Shown one piece after another: positions 21,335 to 29,678 of a DNA stretch of 64,000 nt (position 1 is the stretch's first letter; every line of letters begins with the position of its first letter). This stretch comes from Rhodoferax sp. (lineage in GTDB: Bacteria > Pseudomonadota > Gammaproteobacteria > Burkholderiales > Burkholderiaceae_C). The position numbers and the translations under genes are program-made. The notes under the pieces were generated by a model. The model worked only from the letters and a program-made list of their open reading frames with translations, was not told where the DNA came from and ran no database searches. Where the stretch lies: contig NZ_JAURYQ010000019.1 of assembly GCF_030653815.1 (NCBI RefSeq), positions 1 to 64,000 of the forward strand, in the 5' to 3' direction.

Positions 21335-22438
21335 TTATCTCAACTTGCTCTTGTTGACCTGCTTCTCGACCCAGTGGCTGTAGCGCGACATGGAGAAGCA
21401 GAAAACAAAATAGATCAATGCAATGAAGACGTAGCCCTCGATCGAGAAGGGCCGCCAGTTGGAGTCCGAGTTGAGCGCCAGGCTCATGGCACCCGTCAGC
21501 TCGTACAGACTCACAATGGTCACCAGTGAGGTGTCCTTGAAGGTCGAGATGAAGTTGTTCATGATGCCCGGCACCACCATGGCCAGGGCTTGTGGCAGCA
21601 CGATCTTGCGCTGGGTTTGCCAGTAGGACAGGCCCAGCGTGGCTGCCGCCTCCACTTGTCCCTTGGGCACCGCCTGCAAGCCGCCGCGGATCACCTCGGC
21701 TGAATAGGCCGCAGCAAACAGCGTGATGCCCACCAGCACCCGCACCAGCACGTCGATGGTGACGCCCGGCGGCATGAACAGCGGGAACATGAACGAGGCC
21801 ATGAACAGCACCGAGATCAGCGGCACGCCGCGAATCAGCTCGACATATATGGTGCAAAAACTGCGAATGGCGGGCAGGTTGGAGCGCCTACCCAGCGCAA
21901 TGAGCAGCGCCAGCGGAAATGACATCACCAGCGACAGGGAAGCCAGCAAAATGGTCAGTGGCAGGCCACCCCAGCGGTCGGTCTCGACCTTGGTCAAGCC
22001 CAGTGTGTTGCCATACATGAGCGCAAAAAATGCTGCCAGTACCACCAACCACAACAGCGGTAGCCAGGCGCGCCAGAACATGCGCATGCAGCTCGCCACC
22101 AGCAAGCCGGTCAGCAGCAGGGTGGCAATGAGCGGTCGCCATTGTTCTTCAAACGGATAGCGGCCAAAAATGATGATGCGGTATTTTTCGGTGATCACAC
22201 CCCAGCAGGCACCCACGCCATCGACACGGCAGGCGTCATAGTCAGCGACCCAGACCGCCTTGAAAATGGCCCAATTCAGAACTTGCGGGACCAGCCAGAG
22301 CAGCACTGCACCAATCAGCAAGGTGGCCAGCGTCGTCTTCCAGTCGCCCAGCAAGTTGGCCTTGACCCAGGCCACCGGGCCTTCGGTGTTGACCGGGGCG
22401 GGGCGCGCTGCGATGGGTTGAAAAGTTGTGGTGTTCAT
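21335..22438 (-). CDS. aapM: Amino-acid ABC transporter permease
   Basis: Inner-membrane permease of 367 residues, about eight hydrophobic segments, with the conserved EAA-type loop EVIRGGLQAVPKGQVEAAATLGLSYWQ near residues 258-284. A long N-terminal region including a periplasmic loop (VADYDACRVDGVGACWG) is typical of AapM/BztC-type permeases, which are larger than GlnP. It pairs with AapQ. Confidence 0.93.
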   Translation of the reverse strand: MNTTTFQPIAARPAPVNTEGPVAWVKANLLGDWKTTLATLLIGAVLLWLVPQVLNWAIFKAVWVADYDACRVDGVGACWGVITEKYRIIIFGRYPFEEQWRPLIATLLLTGLLVASCMRMFWRAWLPLLWLVVLAAFFALMYGNTLGLTKVETDRWGGLPLTILLASLSLVMSFPLALLIALGRRSNLPAIRSFCTIYVELIRGVPLISVLFMASFMFPLFMPPGVTIDVLVRVLVGITLFAAAYSAEVIRGGLQAVPKGQVEAAATLGLSYWQTQRKIVLPQALAMVVPGIMNNFISTFKDTSLVTIVSLYELTGAMSLALNSDSNWRPFSIEGYVFIALIYFVFCFSMSRYSHWVEKQVNKSKLR

Positions 22439-22450
22439 GGTGTCTTCCTT

Positions 22451-23638
22451 TCAACGTTCCTTGATGGCGGCGCGGCTGTTGTACCAGTTCATCAACAGGG
22501 ATGTGCCCAGCGATGTGATCAGGTACACCAACATCACGATGGCAATGCATTCCACTGCGCGGCCGGTCTGGTTGAGCGCGGTGTTGGCAATCGACACCAC
22601 ATCGGGGTAGCCAATGGCCACTGCCAGTGACGAATTTTTAGTCAGGTTCAAATATTGGTTGGTCAGAGGCGGAATGATCACGCGCAGGGCTTGCGGCAGC
22701 ATCACCAAGCGCATTTCCTGCTTACGGTTCAGGCCAAGGGCCGAGGCAGCCTCGCCCTGGCCACGCGCCACCGATGAAATGCCGCCGCGCACCACCTCGG
22801 CAATGAAGGCTGCGGTGTAAAGCGACAGGCCCATCAAGACGGCCAGGAACTCCGGCGTCAGGGCACCGCCGTTTTCAATTGAAAAGTCGCCTTTGAAAGG
22901 GCGGTTGAAATCGGTGGGCGCACCACCCAGCGCCCAACCCGCCACGCTGGCCAGCAGGACAATCAACAGTGGCAGCAGCACCATGCTGCGGGCTTGGCCA
23001 GTGGCCTCAAATTGCCGGACCGCCCAGCGCCGGTAGGCCCAGCCCAGCAACAAGCCGGGCAGCAGCCCATAAGCCGCCCAAAGCTGGCCGGTGCCCCACA
23101 CCGGAATGGGGTAGTTCAGGCCACCCTTGCTCAGAAAGAGGGGGCCCACGGTCCAGGCATCAGTTGCAGCGGGCAGAACCTCGGTCAGGATCACGTACCA
23201 CATCAGCAGTTGCAGCAGCACCGGGATGTTGCGGAAGAATTCCACATAGGCCAGGCACAGACCGCGCACCAAGGCGTTGCGCGAGAAGCGGCCCACGCCC
23301 AGCAGGGTGCCAAGGATGGTCGCCAGGATGATGCCGAGCACGGCCACGCGCAGCGTGTTGGTGACCCCGACCAGAAAGGCGCGCCAGTAGGGTTCGCCCG
23401 AGTCAAAGGGGTACAGGCTTTCGCCAATGTCAAAGCCGGCCGCCTGGTTCAGAAAGTCAAAACCACTTTGGATCCCGCGCACCCGCATGTTTTCCAGCGT
23501 GTTGTGCGCCAGAAACCAGGCCACACCCGCGATGGCCGTGATGGCGATCAGTTGGTAGATCAGGCCCCGAAAGGCTTGGCTGCGCCAGGACCAGTTATTT
23601 TTTTTGGGAGGAGTTTGTGGTGTCATGGTGCTTGGCAT
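22451..23638 (-). CDS. aapQ: Amino-acid ABC transporter permease
   Basis: Second permease of the heterodimer, 395 residues, with the EAA loop EVVRGGISSVARGQGEAASALGLNRKQ. It starts 72 bp after aapJ, a spacer that holds a terminator-like hairpin. A second ATG four codons downstream is an alternative start; neither has a strong ribosome site. The large loop between early membrane segments fits AapQ/BztB. Confidence 0.93.
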   Translation of the reverse strand: MPSTMTPQTPPKKNNWSWRSQAFRGLIYQLIAITAIAGVAWFLAHNTLENMRVRGIQSGFDFLNQAAGFDIGESLYPFDSGEPYWRAFLVGVTNTLRVAVLGIILATILGTLLGVGRFSRNALVRGLCLAYVEFFRNIPVLLQLLMWYVILTEVLPAATDAWTVGPLFLSKGGLNYPIPVWGTGQLWAAYGLLPGLLLGWAYRRWAVRQFEATGQARSMVLLPLLIVLLASVAGWALGGAPTDFNRPFKGDFSIENGGALTPEFLAVLMGLSLYTAAFIAEVVRGGISSVARGQGEAASALGLNRKQEMRLVMLPQALRVIIPPLTNQYLNLTKNSSLAVAIGYPDVVSIANTALNQTGRAVECIAIVMLVYLITSLGTSLLMNWYNSRAAIKER

Positions 23639-23643
23639 CCATC

Positions 23644-23690
23644 AAAAAAAGCGCCGCGAGATTCGCTTGTGGCGATATCAGGCGGCGCTT
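23644..23690 (-). terminator. Intra-operon terminator between aapJ and aapQ
   Basis: Read on the minus strand, AAGCGCCGC (23682-23690) pairs with GCGGCGCTT (23649-23657) and is followed by a U-run. It lies just after the binding-protein gene, where partial termination would give more binding protein than permease. Confidence 0.8.
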
Positions 23691-23710
23691 CTCGGGCTGG
23701 CAGGGTGGGT

Positions 23711-24745
23711 TTAACGGACCGGGTAGGCGTACATCAGGCCGCCCTTGTTCCACTGGTTGTTGACACCCCGGGGCAAACCCAGGGCTGACTTGGGACCCAC
23801 ATTGCGTTCGAAAATTTCACCGTAGTTGCCGGTCGCCTTGACCGCGTTGGCCATCCAGTCCTTGCTCAGTCCGAGCAACTTGCCGGTGTCTTCCGAGACA
23901 CCCAGGATACGGGTGACCACGGGGTCCTTGCTGGCGGTTTTCAGGCTGTCCACATTGGCCTGGGTGATGCCGTACTCTTCGGCTTCGAGCAGACCGTAGA
24001 TCGTCCATTTGACAATGGCAAACCACTCGTCGTCACCGCGGCGCACGACGGGCCCGAGGGGCTCTTTGGAAATCAGCTCCGGCAGGATGACGTGATCAGC
24101 CGGCACCTTGGCCACCTTGTTGCGGGTCGAGGCCAGGCCGGAGGCGTCGGTGGTGTAGGCAATGCAGCGGCCGGTGAAATAGGCGTTTTCCGCCGCTTCG
24201 AGCTTTTCAAACACCACCGGTTTGATGTTCAAACCATTGGCCTTGGAATAGTCGGTCATGTTTTTCTCGGTTGTGGTGCCAGACTGCACACACACCGTTT
24301 GGCCCTTGAGCTGCTTGGCGCTCTTGATCTTGCTCTTGACCGGGACCATGAAACCCTGGCCGTCGTAATAGGTGGTGACCGTGGAATGCAGACCCAGTGA
24401 GGCGTCGCGGGTCAGGGTAAAGGTGGTGTTGCGCGACAGCACGTCAATTTCGCCAGACTGCAAGGCGGTAAAGCGTTGTTGCGCGTTCAGCGGTACATAT
24501 TTGACTTTCTCGGGGTCGCCCAAGGTGGCAGCGGCGATGGCGCGACAAATATCGATGTCCAGCCCCGTCCACTTGCCGTTGGAGTCAGCAGCGCCGAAAC
24601 CAGCCAGGCCGGTGTTCACGCCACAGACCACTTGGCCGCGGGCCTTGATGCCGTCCAGCGTTTTGCCAGCATGTGCCGGAATTGCCGCCAGCGTGCCCAG
24701 TACCGCTGCAACGACAGCCGCATTTTTTAGATTGCGCATTTCCAT
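23711..24745 (-). CDS. aapJ: Amino-acid ABC transporter periplasmic binding protein
   Basis: Periplasmic solute-binding protein of 344 residues. The signal peptide MEMRNLKNAAVVAAVLGTLA ends at AHA (about residue 26). The SBP family 3 fold is evident from GLDIDICRAIAAA and SGEIDVLSRNTTFTLTRDA. It is of the AapJ/BztA type with a longer C-terminus. The first ATG has GGAG nine bases upstream. It is the first gene of the operon. Confidence 0.95.
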   Translation of the reverse strand: MEMRNLKNAAVVAAVLGTLAAIPAHAGKTLDGIKARGQVVCGVNTGLAGFGAADSNGKWTGLDIDICRAIAAATLGDPEKVKYVPLNAQQRFTALQSGEIDVLSRNTTFTLTRDASLGLHSTVTTYYDGQGFMVPVKSKIKSAKQLKGQTVCVQSGTTTEKNMTDYSKANGLNIKPVVFEKLEAAENAYFTGRCIAYTTDASGLASTRNKVAKVPADHVILPELISKEPLGPVVRRGDDEWFAIVKWTIYGLLEAEEYGITQANVDSLKTASKDPVVTRILGVSEDTGKLLGLSKDWMANAVKATGNYGEIFERNVGPKSALGLPRGVNNQWNKGGLMYAYPVR

Positions 24746-24816
24746 GTGTGATGACTCCAGTTAAAAAATAAAAACCTCATGATGTTGACCAAACCTGAGG
24801 GTCAATCAACAAGTTT

Positions 24817-24833
24817 TGCACTGTAGCAGTGCA
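24817..24833. promoter_or_regulatory. Palindrome upstream of aapJ, NtrC-like
   Basis: TGCACTGTAGCAGTGCA is a 17-bp dyad that fits GCAC-N7-GTGC, the core of NtrC sites. It lies 72-88 bp upstream of aapJ and 168 bp from the channel gene. No convincing sigma54 promoter was found on either side, so the regulator is uncertain. Confidence 0.4.
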
Positions 24834-24870
24834 GCAATTGCCGTGATATCCGGGTTTACGCTTGAGATTT

Positions 24871-24885
24871 ATGCATTAAATGCAT
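24871..24885. promoter_or_regulatory. Perfect 15-bp palindrome between aapJ and channel gene
   Basis: ATGCATT-A-AATGCAT. It is an operator-like dyad in the 255-bp divergent spacer, 116 bp upstream of the channel gene. It resembles half-sites of NsrR but with shorter spacing. The regulator is unknown. Confidence 0.35.
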
Positions 24886-25000
24886 GATCCCATACGTTCA
24901 GTCCATTCATGAGCAAGGTTGAAAAAACCAAGCAGAAAACATGCCATGAAAGGTTCTGGGTGTCAAAATCCGAGCTGTCGAATCGACCCGCAGGACCCGG

Positions 25001-25867
25001 ATGGCAAACTCAAAAACAGATGAACTCGGCAAACCGCTGACAGGCTGGCGCTTGCAGCTGTACACCATCATTTTCGAAGCGGATACCCGCGCCGGTCGCC
25101 GCTTTGACCAAGTGCTGATTGCGGTCATACTGGCCAGTGTGGCCGTGGTGGTGGCTGATAGCGTTGAGCACATCAATGTGCGTTTTCATGGGTGGTTGAC
25201 GCTGGCCGAGTGGTTTTTCACGCTGGTGTTCACGATTGAATATGTCGCGCGCCTCATGTGCGTGCGTCACCCCTGGCGCTACGTCCTGAGCTTTTATGGT
25301 GTGGTGGACTTGCTGGCGGTGTTGCCCACCTACCTGGCGCTGCTGGTGCCGGAAGTCGGTGTGCTGGTCGACGTGCGCATCCTGCGGCTGCTGCGGGTGT
25401 TTCGGGTTTTCAAGTTGACGGCTTACGTGTCGGAATACCAGGTGCTGGGTCAGGCCTTGCGCGCCAGCCGGCGCAAGATCATGGTGTTTCTGACGGCGGT
25501 GTTGATGATTGTGCTGGTGGTGGGGACCTTGATGTACGTGGTCGAAGGCCCCGCCAACGGCTTTACCAGTATTCCCATCTCGGTGTATTGGGCCATCACC
25601 ACCATGTCCACGGTGGGTTTTGGTGACATCACGCCCAAGACCGACCTGGGACGCTTGATTGCATCGGCCATGATGTTGCTGGGCTGGGGCACGCTGGCGG
25701 TGCCAACCGGCATCGTGACGGCCGAGATGACCTATGCACGACGGTCGCCTGTGACCACCCGGACCTGCCAGGAGTGCCTGACCGAGGGCCACATGCCCGA
25801 TGCCAACTATTGCCGCCATTGTGGTGCCGGTCTGCCGACCTATGCGCATGATGTACCCGTGGCTTGA
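25001..25867 (+). CDS. Six-TM voltage-gated potassium-type channel with zinc ribbon
   Basis: Inner-membrane ion channel of 288 residues. S4-like gating helix DVRILRLLRVFRVFKL (about residues 124-139), pore helix and selectivity filter TMSTVGFGD (about residues 201-209), then S6. After the membrane part a C-x2-C-x11-C-x2-C zinc ribbon is visible (CQEC...CRHC, about residues 247-265), an unusual cytoplasmic addition. Potassium selectivity is inferred from GFGD. The ATG start is uncertain because no strong ribosome site is seen. Confidence 0.88.
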   Translation: MANSKTDELGKPLTGWRLQLYTIIFEADTRAGRRFDQVLIAVILASVAVVVADSVEHINVRFHGWLTLAEWFFTLVFTIEYVARLMCVRHPWRYVLSFYGVVDLLAVLPTYLALLVPEVGVLVDVRILRLLRVFRVFKLTAYVSEYQVLGQALRASRRKIMVFLTAVLMIVLVVGTLMYVVEGPANGFTSIPISVYWAITTMSTVGFGDITPKTDLGRLIASAMMLLGWGTLAVPTGIVTAEMTYARRSPVTTRTCQECLTEGHMPDANYCRHCGAGLPTYAHDVPVA

Positions 25868-25895
25868 GGATTTTTATTTAAATACTGGAGATGTG

Positions 25896-27086
25896 ATGAC
25901 TTTGCACATGGTAGCCCCGGAGAAGGTGGGCCTGAGCCCGCAGCGATTGCAGCGGCTGATGGAAGTCCTGAAAAGCGAGACCGATAAAAAACGCCTGCCT
26001 GGTGCGGTGGCGGTGGTGGCGCGGCATGGCCAGGTGGCCTTGTTTGAAAGTGTGGGCCAGCTTAACCCGGCCACCGGCGTGGCCATGACGACGAACGCCC
26101 ACTTTCGCATCTACTCCATGACCAAGCCGATTGTCTCGGTGGCGATCATGATGCTGATGGAAGAGGGTCGATTGCTGCTGAGCGACCCGGTGGCCAAGTT
26201 CTTGCCGGAATTTGCGGCGCAGCAGGTGGCCACGCTGGAGGTGGGTGCCGTGCAATTGCAGCCGGTCGGGCGTGCTGCCACCGTGCATGACTTGCTGCGC
26301 CACACCGCCGGCATGACCTATGAGTTTTTGGGCAGCAGCCCGGTGCAGCGCCAGTACAGCCAGTTGCGCATTGGCTCACGCGAACGCAGTCTGGCTGAAT
26401 TCACCCAACAACTGGCGGCCCTGCCGCTGGTTTTTGAGCCCGGCAGCGCCTTTGAGTACAGCCGTGCCACCGACGTGCTGGGGCGCGTCATCGAGGTGAT
26501 TTCGGGGCAGACACTGCAAGCTTTTTTGGGCGAGCGCATTTTCGAGCCGCTGGGCATGCACCATACCGCTTTTGCCGTGGCCGAGCAGCACCACGAGTTG
26601 ATTGCCGAGCCCTTCGCACGCGACCCCGATGGCGGCGTGCAGATGCGCGTGATCGACGTCCGCGCCGACGCGGCGCTGGCCTCCGGTGGCGGGGGCTTGG
26701 CGTCCACGGCCATGGACTACGCCCGCTTTCTGCAGTTCATGTTGAACCGTGGCGAACTGGCCGGCGTGCGTCTGCTGGGCCCGCGCACAGTGGATTTCAT
26801 GACCACGGACCATCTGGGAGACATACCGGTGTTCAGTGCGGGTTCGCGCTCGTTGCTACCTGCCGGGCACGGTTTTGGCCTGGGCTTTGCCGTGCGCAAA
26901 CATCTTGGGGTGGCACCAGTCCCAGGTTCCGTGGGCACCTACTTTTGGGGCGGGCTGGCCGGCACCACTTTCTTTGTTGACCCGGCGCTGGACCTGTTTG
27001 GCATCTTGATGCTGCAGGCGCCAAACCAGCGCGAGTACTACCGCATGCTGTTTCGTGACCTGGTCTATGCCGCGCTGCTGGATTGA
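25896..27086 (+). CDS. Serine hydrolase, beta-lactamase class C-like
   Basis: A 396-residue serine hydrolase or esterase of the beta-lactamase-related family. The catalytic SxxK is SMTK (about residues 74-77, IYSMTKPIVSVAI) and the second motif is YSR (FEYSRATDVLG). No signal peptide is evident, so it is probably cytoplasmic. The ATG has CTGGAG five bases upstream. It overlaps nothing and follows the channel gene by 28 bp. The true substrate is not predictable; resistance activity is not implied. Confidence 0.85.
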   Translation: MTLHMVAPEKVGLSPQRLQRLMEVLKSETDKKRLPGAVAVVARHGQVALFESVGQLNPATGVAMTTNAHFRIYSMTKPIVSVAIMMLMEEGRLLLSDPVAKFLPEFAAQQVATLEVGAVQLQPVGRAATVHDLLRHTAGMTYEFLGSSPVQRQYSQLRIGSRERSLAEFTQQLAALPLVFEPGSAFEYSRATDVLGRVIEVISGQTLQAFLGERIFEPLGMHHTAFAVAEQHHELIAEPFARDPDGGVQMRVIDVRADAALASGGGGLASTAMDYARFLQFMLNRGELAGVRLLGPRTVDFMTTDHLGDIPVFSAGSRSLLPAGHGFGLGFAVRKHLGVAPVPGSVGTYFWGGLAGTTFFVDPALDLFGILMLQAPNQREYYRMLFRDLVYAALLD

Positions 27087-27098
27087 CCGGGCGCTTTT

Positions 27099-27608
27099 TC
27101 AGGCCGCAACGGCCGTATCGACTGTCGCTGCTGCGCCGGTGGAGCAGGTGGCACCGCCGCAACCCTGAATGACTTCGCTTGGCAGGGCTCGGGGCAGGGT
27201 CACCTGGCCTGTCACCGGATCGAAGCCGACATTGCGCAAGTGCAGCGCCAGCGCGGCGTCCATGGCCTGGGCATGCATGGGAAACCAGGTGCCCAGTTCA
27301 TCGGCCATTTGCCGTACCACGGCCAGCTCGCCTGCGCTGCCGCGTTTGTCGCCTTCGCGCAGCACTTGAAGCACTACCCTGTGCTGGCTGGTGTGGCAGT
27401 TGCTGGCGGCGAAACCCGTGCTTTGCATCCATCGGTCTTCACGTGCAAAGTGATCGTCGGTGTGCGCCACCAAGTCGCGCCACAGCGGCAGCAAGGCGTC
27501 GTCCGGGGCATGGACGACCTGCGCCAGCAGCGCCACAAATTCTTGGTGGGTGGTGTCCATCTCGGACAAGCCAAGCGCCAGTGAGTCGGTCCATTGCAAT
27601 GCGGGCAT
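27099..27608 (-). CDS. Bacteriohemerythrin
   Basis: Non-heme diiron oxygen- or NO-binding protein of 169 residues. Ligand pattern visible in order: H in EMDTTHQEF, H-F-x-x-E in HTDDHFAREDRW, H-x3-H-type in NCHTSQHRV, and H near WFPMHAQAMD. A C-terminal extension after the domain carries two Cys (GCGGATCSTG). It is divergent from the POR operon, with a shared 213-bp spacer containing an FNR box. An oxygen- or NO-sensing role beside an oxygen-sensitive enzyme is plausible. Confidence 0.85.
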   Translation of the reverse strand: MPALQWTDSLALGLSEMDTTHQEFVALLAQVVHAPDDALLPLWRDLVAHTDDHFAREDRWMQSTGFAASNCHTSQHRVVLQVLREGDKRGSAGELAVVRQMADELGTWFPMHAQAMDAALALHLRNVGFDPVTGQVTLPRALPSEVIQGCGGATCSTGAAATVDTAVAA

Positions 27609-27714
27609 CGATATATTCCTATAAAGAATTCATCATACCCAAGCAGCCACTTTTTCACCTTGACAAAAATCAGAATTCTGCGATGTGAAATTGATTTCCT
27701 TATCGCAGAAGAGT

Positions 27715-27728
27715 TTGATCCAAATCAA
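27715..27728. promoter_or_regulatory. FNR/ANR box upstream of the POR operon
   Basis: TTGATCCAAATCAA is a perfect match to TTGAT-N4-ATCAA. It is centred 100 bp before porG. A -10-like TATCAT at 27747-27752 is near the distance expected for a class II activated promoter. The 213-bp spacer holds no gene. Confidence 0.8.
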
Positions 27729-27821
27729 CCATTCCGCTTGTCGTCGTATCATCATTCAGCCTGTTGAACAAAGGCCGCAGACACTTCGCCTGTTTGAGCC
27801 GCCAACACACGAGGAGACAAC

Positions 27822-28406
27822 ATGTTTCAGGTTCGCATTCACGGACGTGGCGGCCAAGGGGTCGTCACGGGTGCAGAGATGATGTCCATCGCTGCGTTTC
27901 AGGGGGGTCGGCATGCGCAGGCCTTCCCCAGTTTTGGATCCGAGCGCACGGGTGCTCCCGTGGTGGCGTTTTGCCGCATGGATGACAAGGAAATCCGGCT
28001 GCGTGAACCCATCATGCAACCCGATGCCATCATCATTCAGGATCCGACCCTTTTGCACCAGGTCGACGTCTTCAGCGGTCTTAAAAAGGACGGCTATATC
28101 CTGATCAACACCACGCGCAGCTTTGCCGAGCTGGGTTTGGGCGAGTTCGTCAAGGACTTCAAGCCGGAACACCTGCTGACGGTGCCAGCGTCCGAGCTGG
28201 CCATGAAGCATGTGGGGCGTGCCGTGCCCAACGTGCCTTTGCTGGGGGCCTTTGCGGCTCTGTGTGCGTTGATTTCACTCGAAGCCGTGCAAAGCGCCAT
28301 TGATCAAAAGTTCAAGGGCGCGGTCGCTTTAGGCAACAAGGCCGCCGCCGAACAAGCTTACAACACCGCCATGCAACAGACCGCCCAGGAGACACACCAT
28401 GCTTGA
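27822..28406 (+). CDS. porG: 2-oxoacid:acceptor oxidoreductase gamma subunit
   Basis: Gamma subunit of a POR/KOR-family enzyme that oxidatively decarboxylates a 2-oxoacid to acyl-CoA. 194 residues, starting FQVRIHGRGGQGVVTGAEM, with the FPSFGSERTGAPV signature near residue 36. First gene of a four-gene operon behind a perfect FNR box. The stop overlaps the alpha gene by eight bases. Which 2-oxoacid is used (pyruvate, 2-oxoglutarate or branched) cannot be settled here. Confidence 0.9.
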   Translation: MFQVRIHGRGGQGVVTGAEMMSIAAFQGGRHAQAFPSFGSERTGAPVVAFCRMDDKEIRLREPIMQPDAIIIQDPTLLHQVDVFSGLKKDGYILINTTRSFAELGLGEFVKDFKPEHLLTVPASELAMKHVGRAVPNVPLLGAFAALCALISLEAVQSAIDQKFKGAVALGNKAAAEQAYNTAMQQTAQETHHA

Positions 28407-29652
28407 ACAATGCGAAGGCTCGCATGCCGTAGCCAAGGCCGTGGCGCTGAGCCGCCCTGAGGTCATTTGTGCCTACCCCATTTCGCCGCAAACCCACATC
28501 GTCGAAGGCCTGGGGCAGATGGTGAAGTCGGGTGATCTGACGTCCTGCGAGTTTGTCAACGTCGAGTCGGAATTCGCCGCCCTGAGCGTGGCCATCGGCG
28601 CTTCTGCGGCGGGTGCACGCTCTTACACCGCCACGGCCAGCCAGGGCTTGTTGTTCATGGCCGAGGCGGTTTACAACGCTTCAGGTCTGGGCTTGCCGAT
28701 TGTCATGACGGTGGCCAACCGCGCCATTGGCGCGCCCATCAACATCTGGAACGACCACACCGACAGCATGTCGATGCGCGATGCCGGCTGGCTGCAGATT
28801 TTTGCCGAAACCAACCAGGAAGCACTCGACCTGCACATCCAGGCTTTCAAGATTGCCGAGGAGCTGTCGCTGCCGGTGATGGTGTGCATGGACGGTTTTA
28901 TTTTGACCCACGCCTACGAGCGGGTGGACATGCCCAGCCAGGAACAGGTGGACAAGTTTTTGCCGCCCTATGAGCCGCGCCAGGTGCTCGACCCCAACGA
29001 CCCGGTCACCATTGGTGCCATGGTCGGCCCCGAGGCCTTTACCGAGGTGCGTTACCTGGCCCATGCCAAGCAAATGCAGGCACTTGACCTGATTCCGCAG
29101 ATTGCCGCTGAGTTCAAACAGGAATTTGGCCGCGACTCGGGTGGCCTGATCAAGACCTACCAAACCGAAGACGCCGATACCATCGTGATTGCGCTGGGCT
29201 CAGTCCTGGGCACCATCAAGGACACCGTGGACGACCTGCGCGCCGAGGGCGTCAAAGTGGGTGTGCTCGGTATCACCTCGTACCGTCCGTTTCCCATTTC
29301 TGCCATTCGTGATGCCACCGCCCATGCCAAGCGCATTGTGGTCATCGAGAAATGTTTTGCCGTGGGCATTGGCGGTATTGTGTCGCGCGATGTGCGCAGT
29401 GCCGTGCGCAACCGCCCGCAGCCGGTGCTGACCGTGGTGGCTGGTTTGGGTGGGCGTCCCATCACCAAAACCTCGGTGCACCAGTTGTTGCTGGACGCCA
29501 TTGCCGACAAGCTGGAATTGCTGACCTTTCTGGACCTGGACTGGGCGGTGGTCAACCGGGTGCTGGAACGCGAAAAATCGCAGCGTCGTTCCGGTCCGAT
29601 CGCCGAGGGCATCCTGCGCGACATGGGCACGGCGTCGGCACCCGGCGCCTGA
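28399..29652 (+). CDS. porA: 2-oxoacid:acceptor oxidoreductase alpha subunit
   Basis: Alpha subunit (417 residues) with the N-terminal pyrimidine-binding-type fold: AYPISPQTHIVEGL and VNVESEFAALSVAIGASAAGAR, then GLPIVMTVANRAIGAPINIWNDHTDSM. The C-terminal transketolase-like part includes YRPFP. It follows porG with overlapping ends and precedes porB by 26 bp. Confidence 0.92.
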   Translation: MLEQCEGSHAVAKAVALSRPEVICAYPISPQTHIVEGLGQMVKSGDLTSCEFVNVESEFAALSVAIGASAAGARSYTATASQGLLFMAEAVYNASGLGLPIVMTVANRAIGAPINIWNDHTDSMSMRDAGWLQIFAETNQEALDLHIQAFKIAEELSLPVMVCMDGFILTHAYERVDMPSQEQVDKFLPPYEPRQVLDPNDPVTIGAMVGPEAFTEVRYLAHAKQMQALDLIPQIAAEFKQEFGRDSGGLIKTYQTEDADTIVIALGSVLGTIKDTVDDLRAEGVKVGVLGITSYRPFPISAIRDATAHAKRIVVIEKCFAVGIGGIVSRDVRSAVRNRPQPVLTVVAGLGGRPITKTSVHQLLLDAIADKLELLTFLDLDWAVVNRVLEREKSQRRSGPIAEGILRDMGTASAPGA

Positions 29653-29678
29653 TGTCCCACTGAACTGAAAGGATCATC

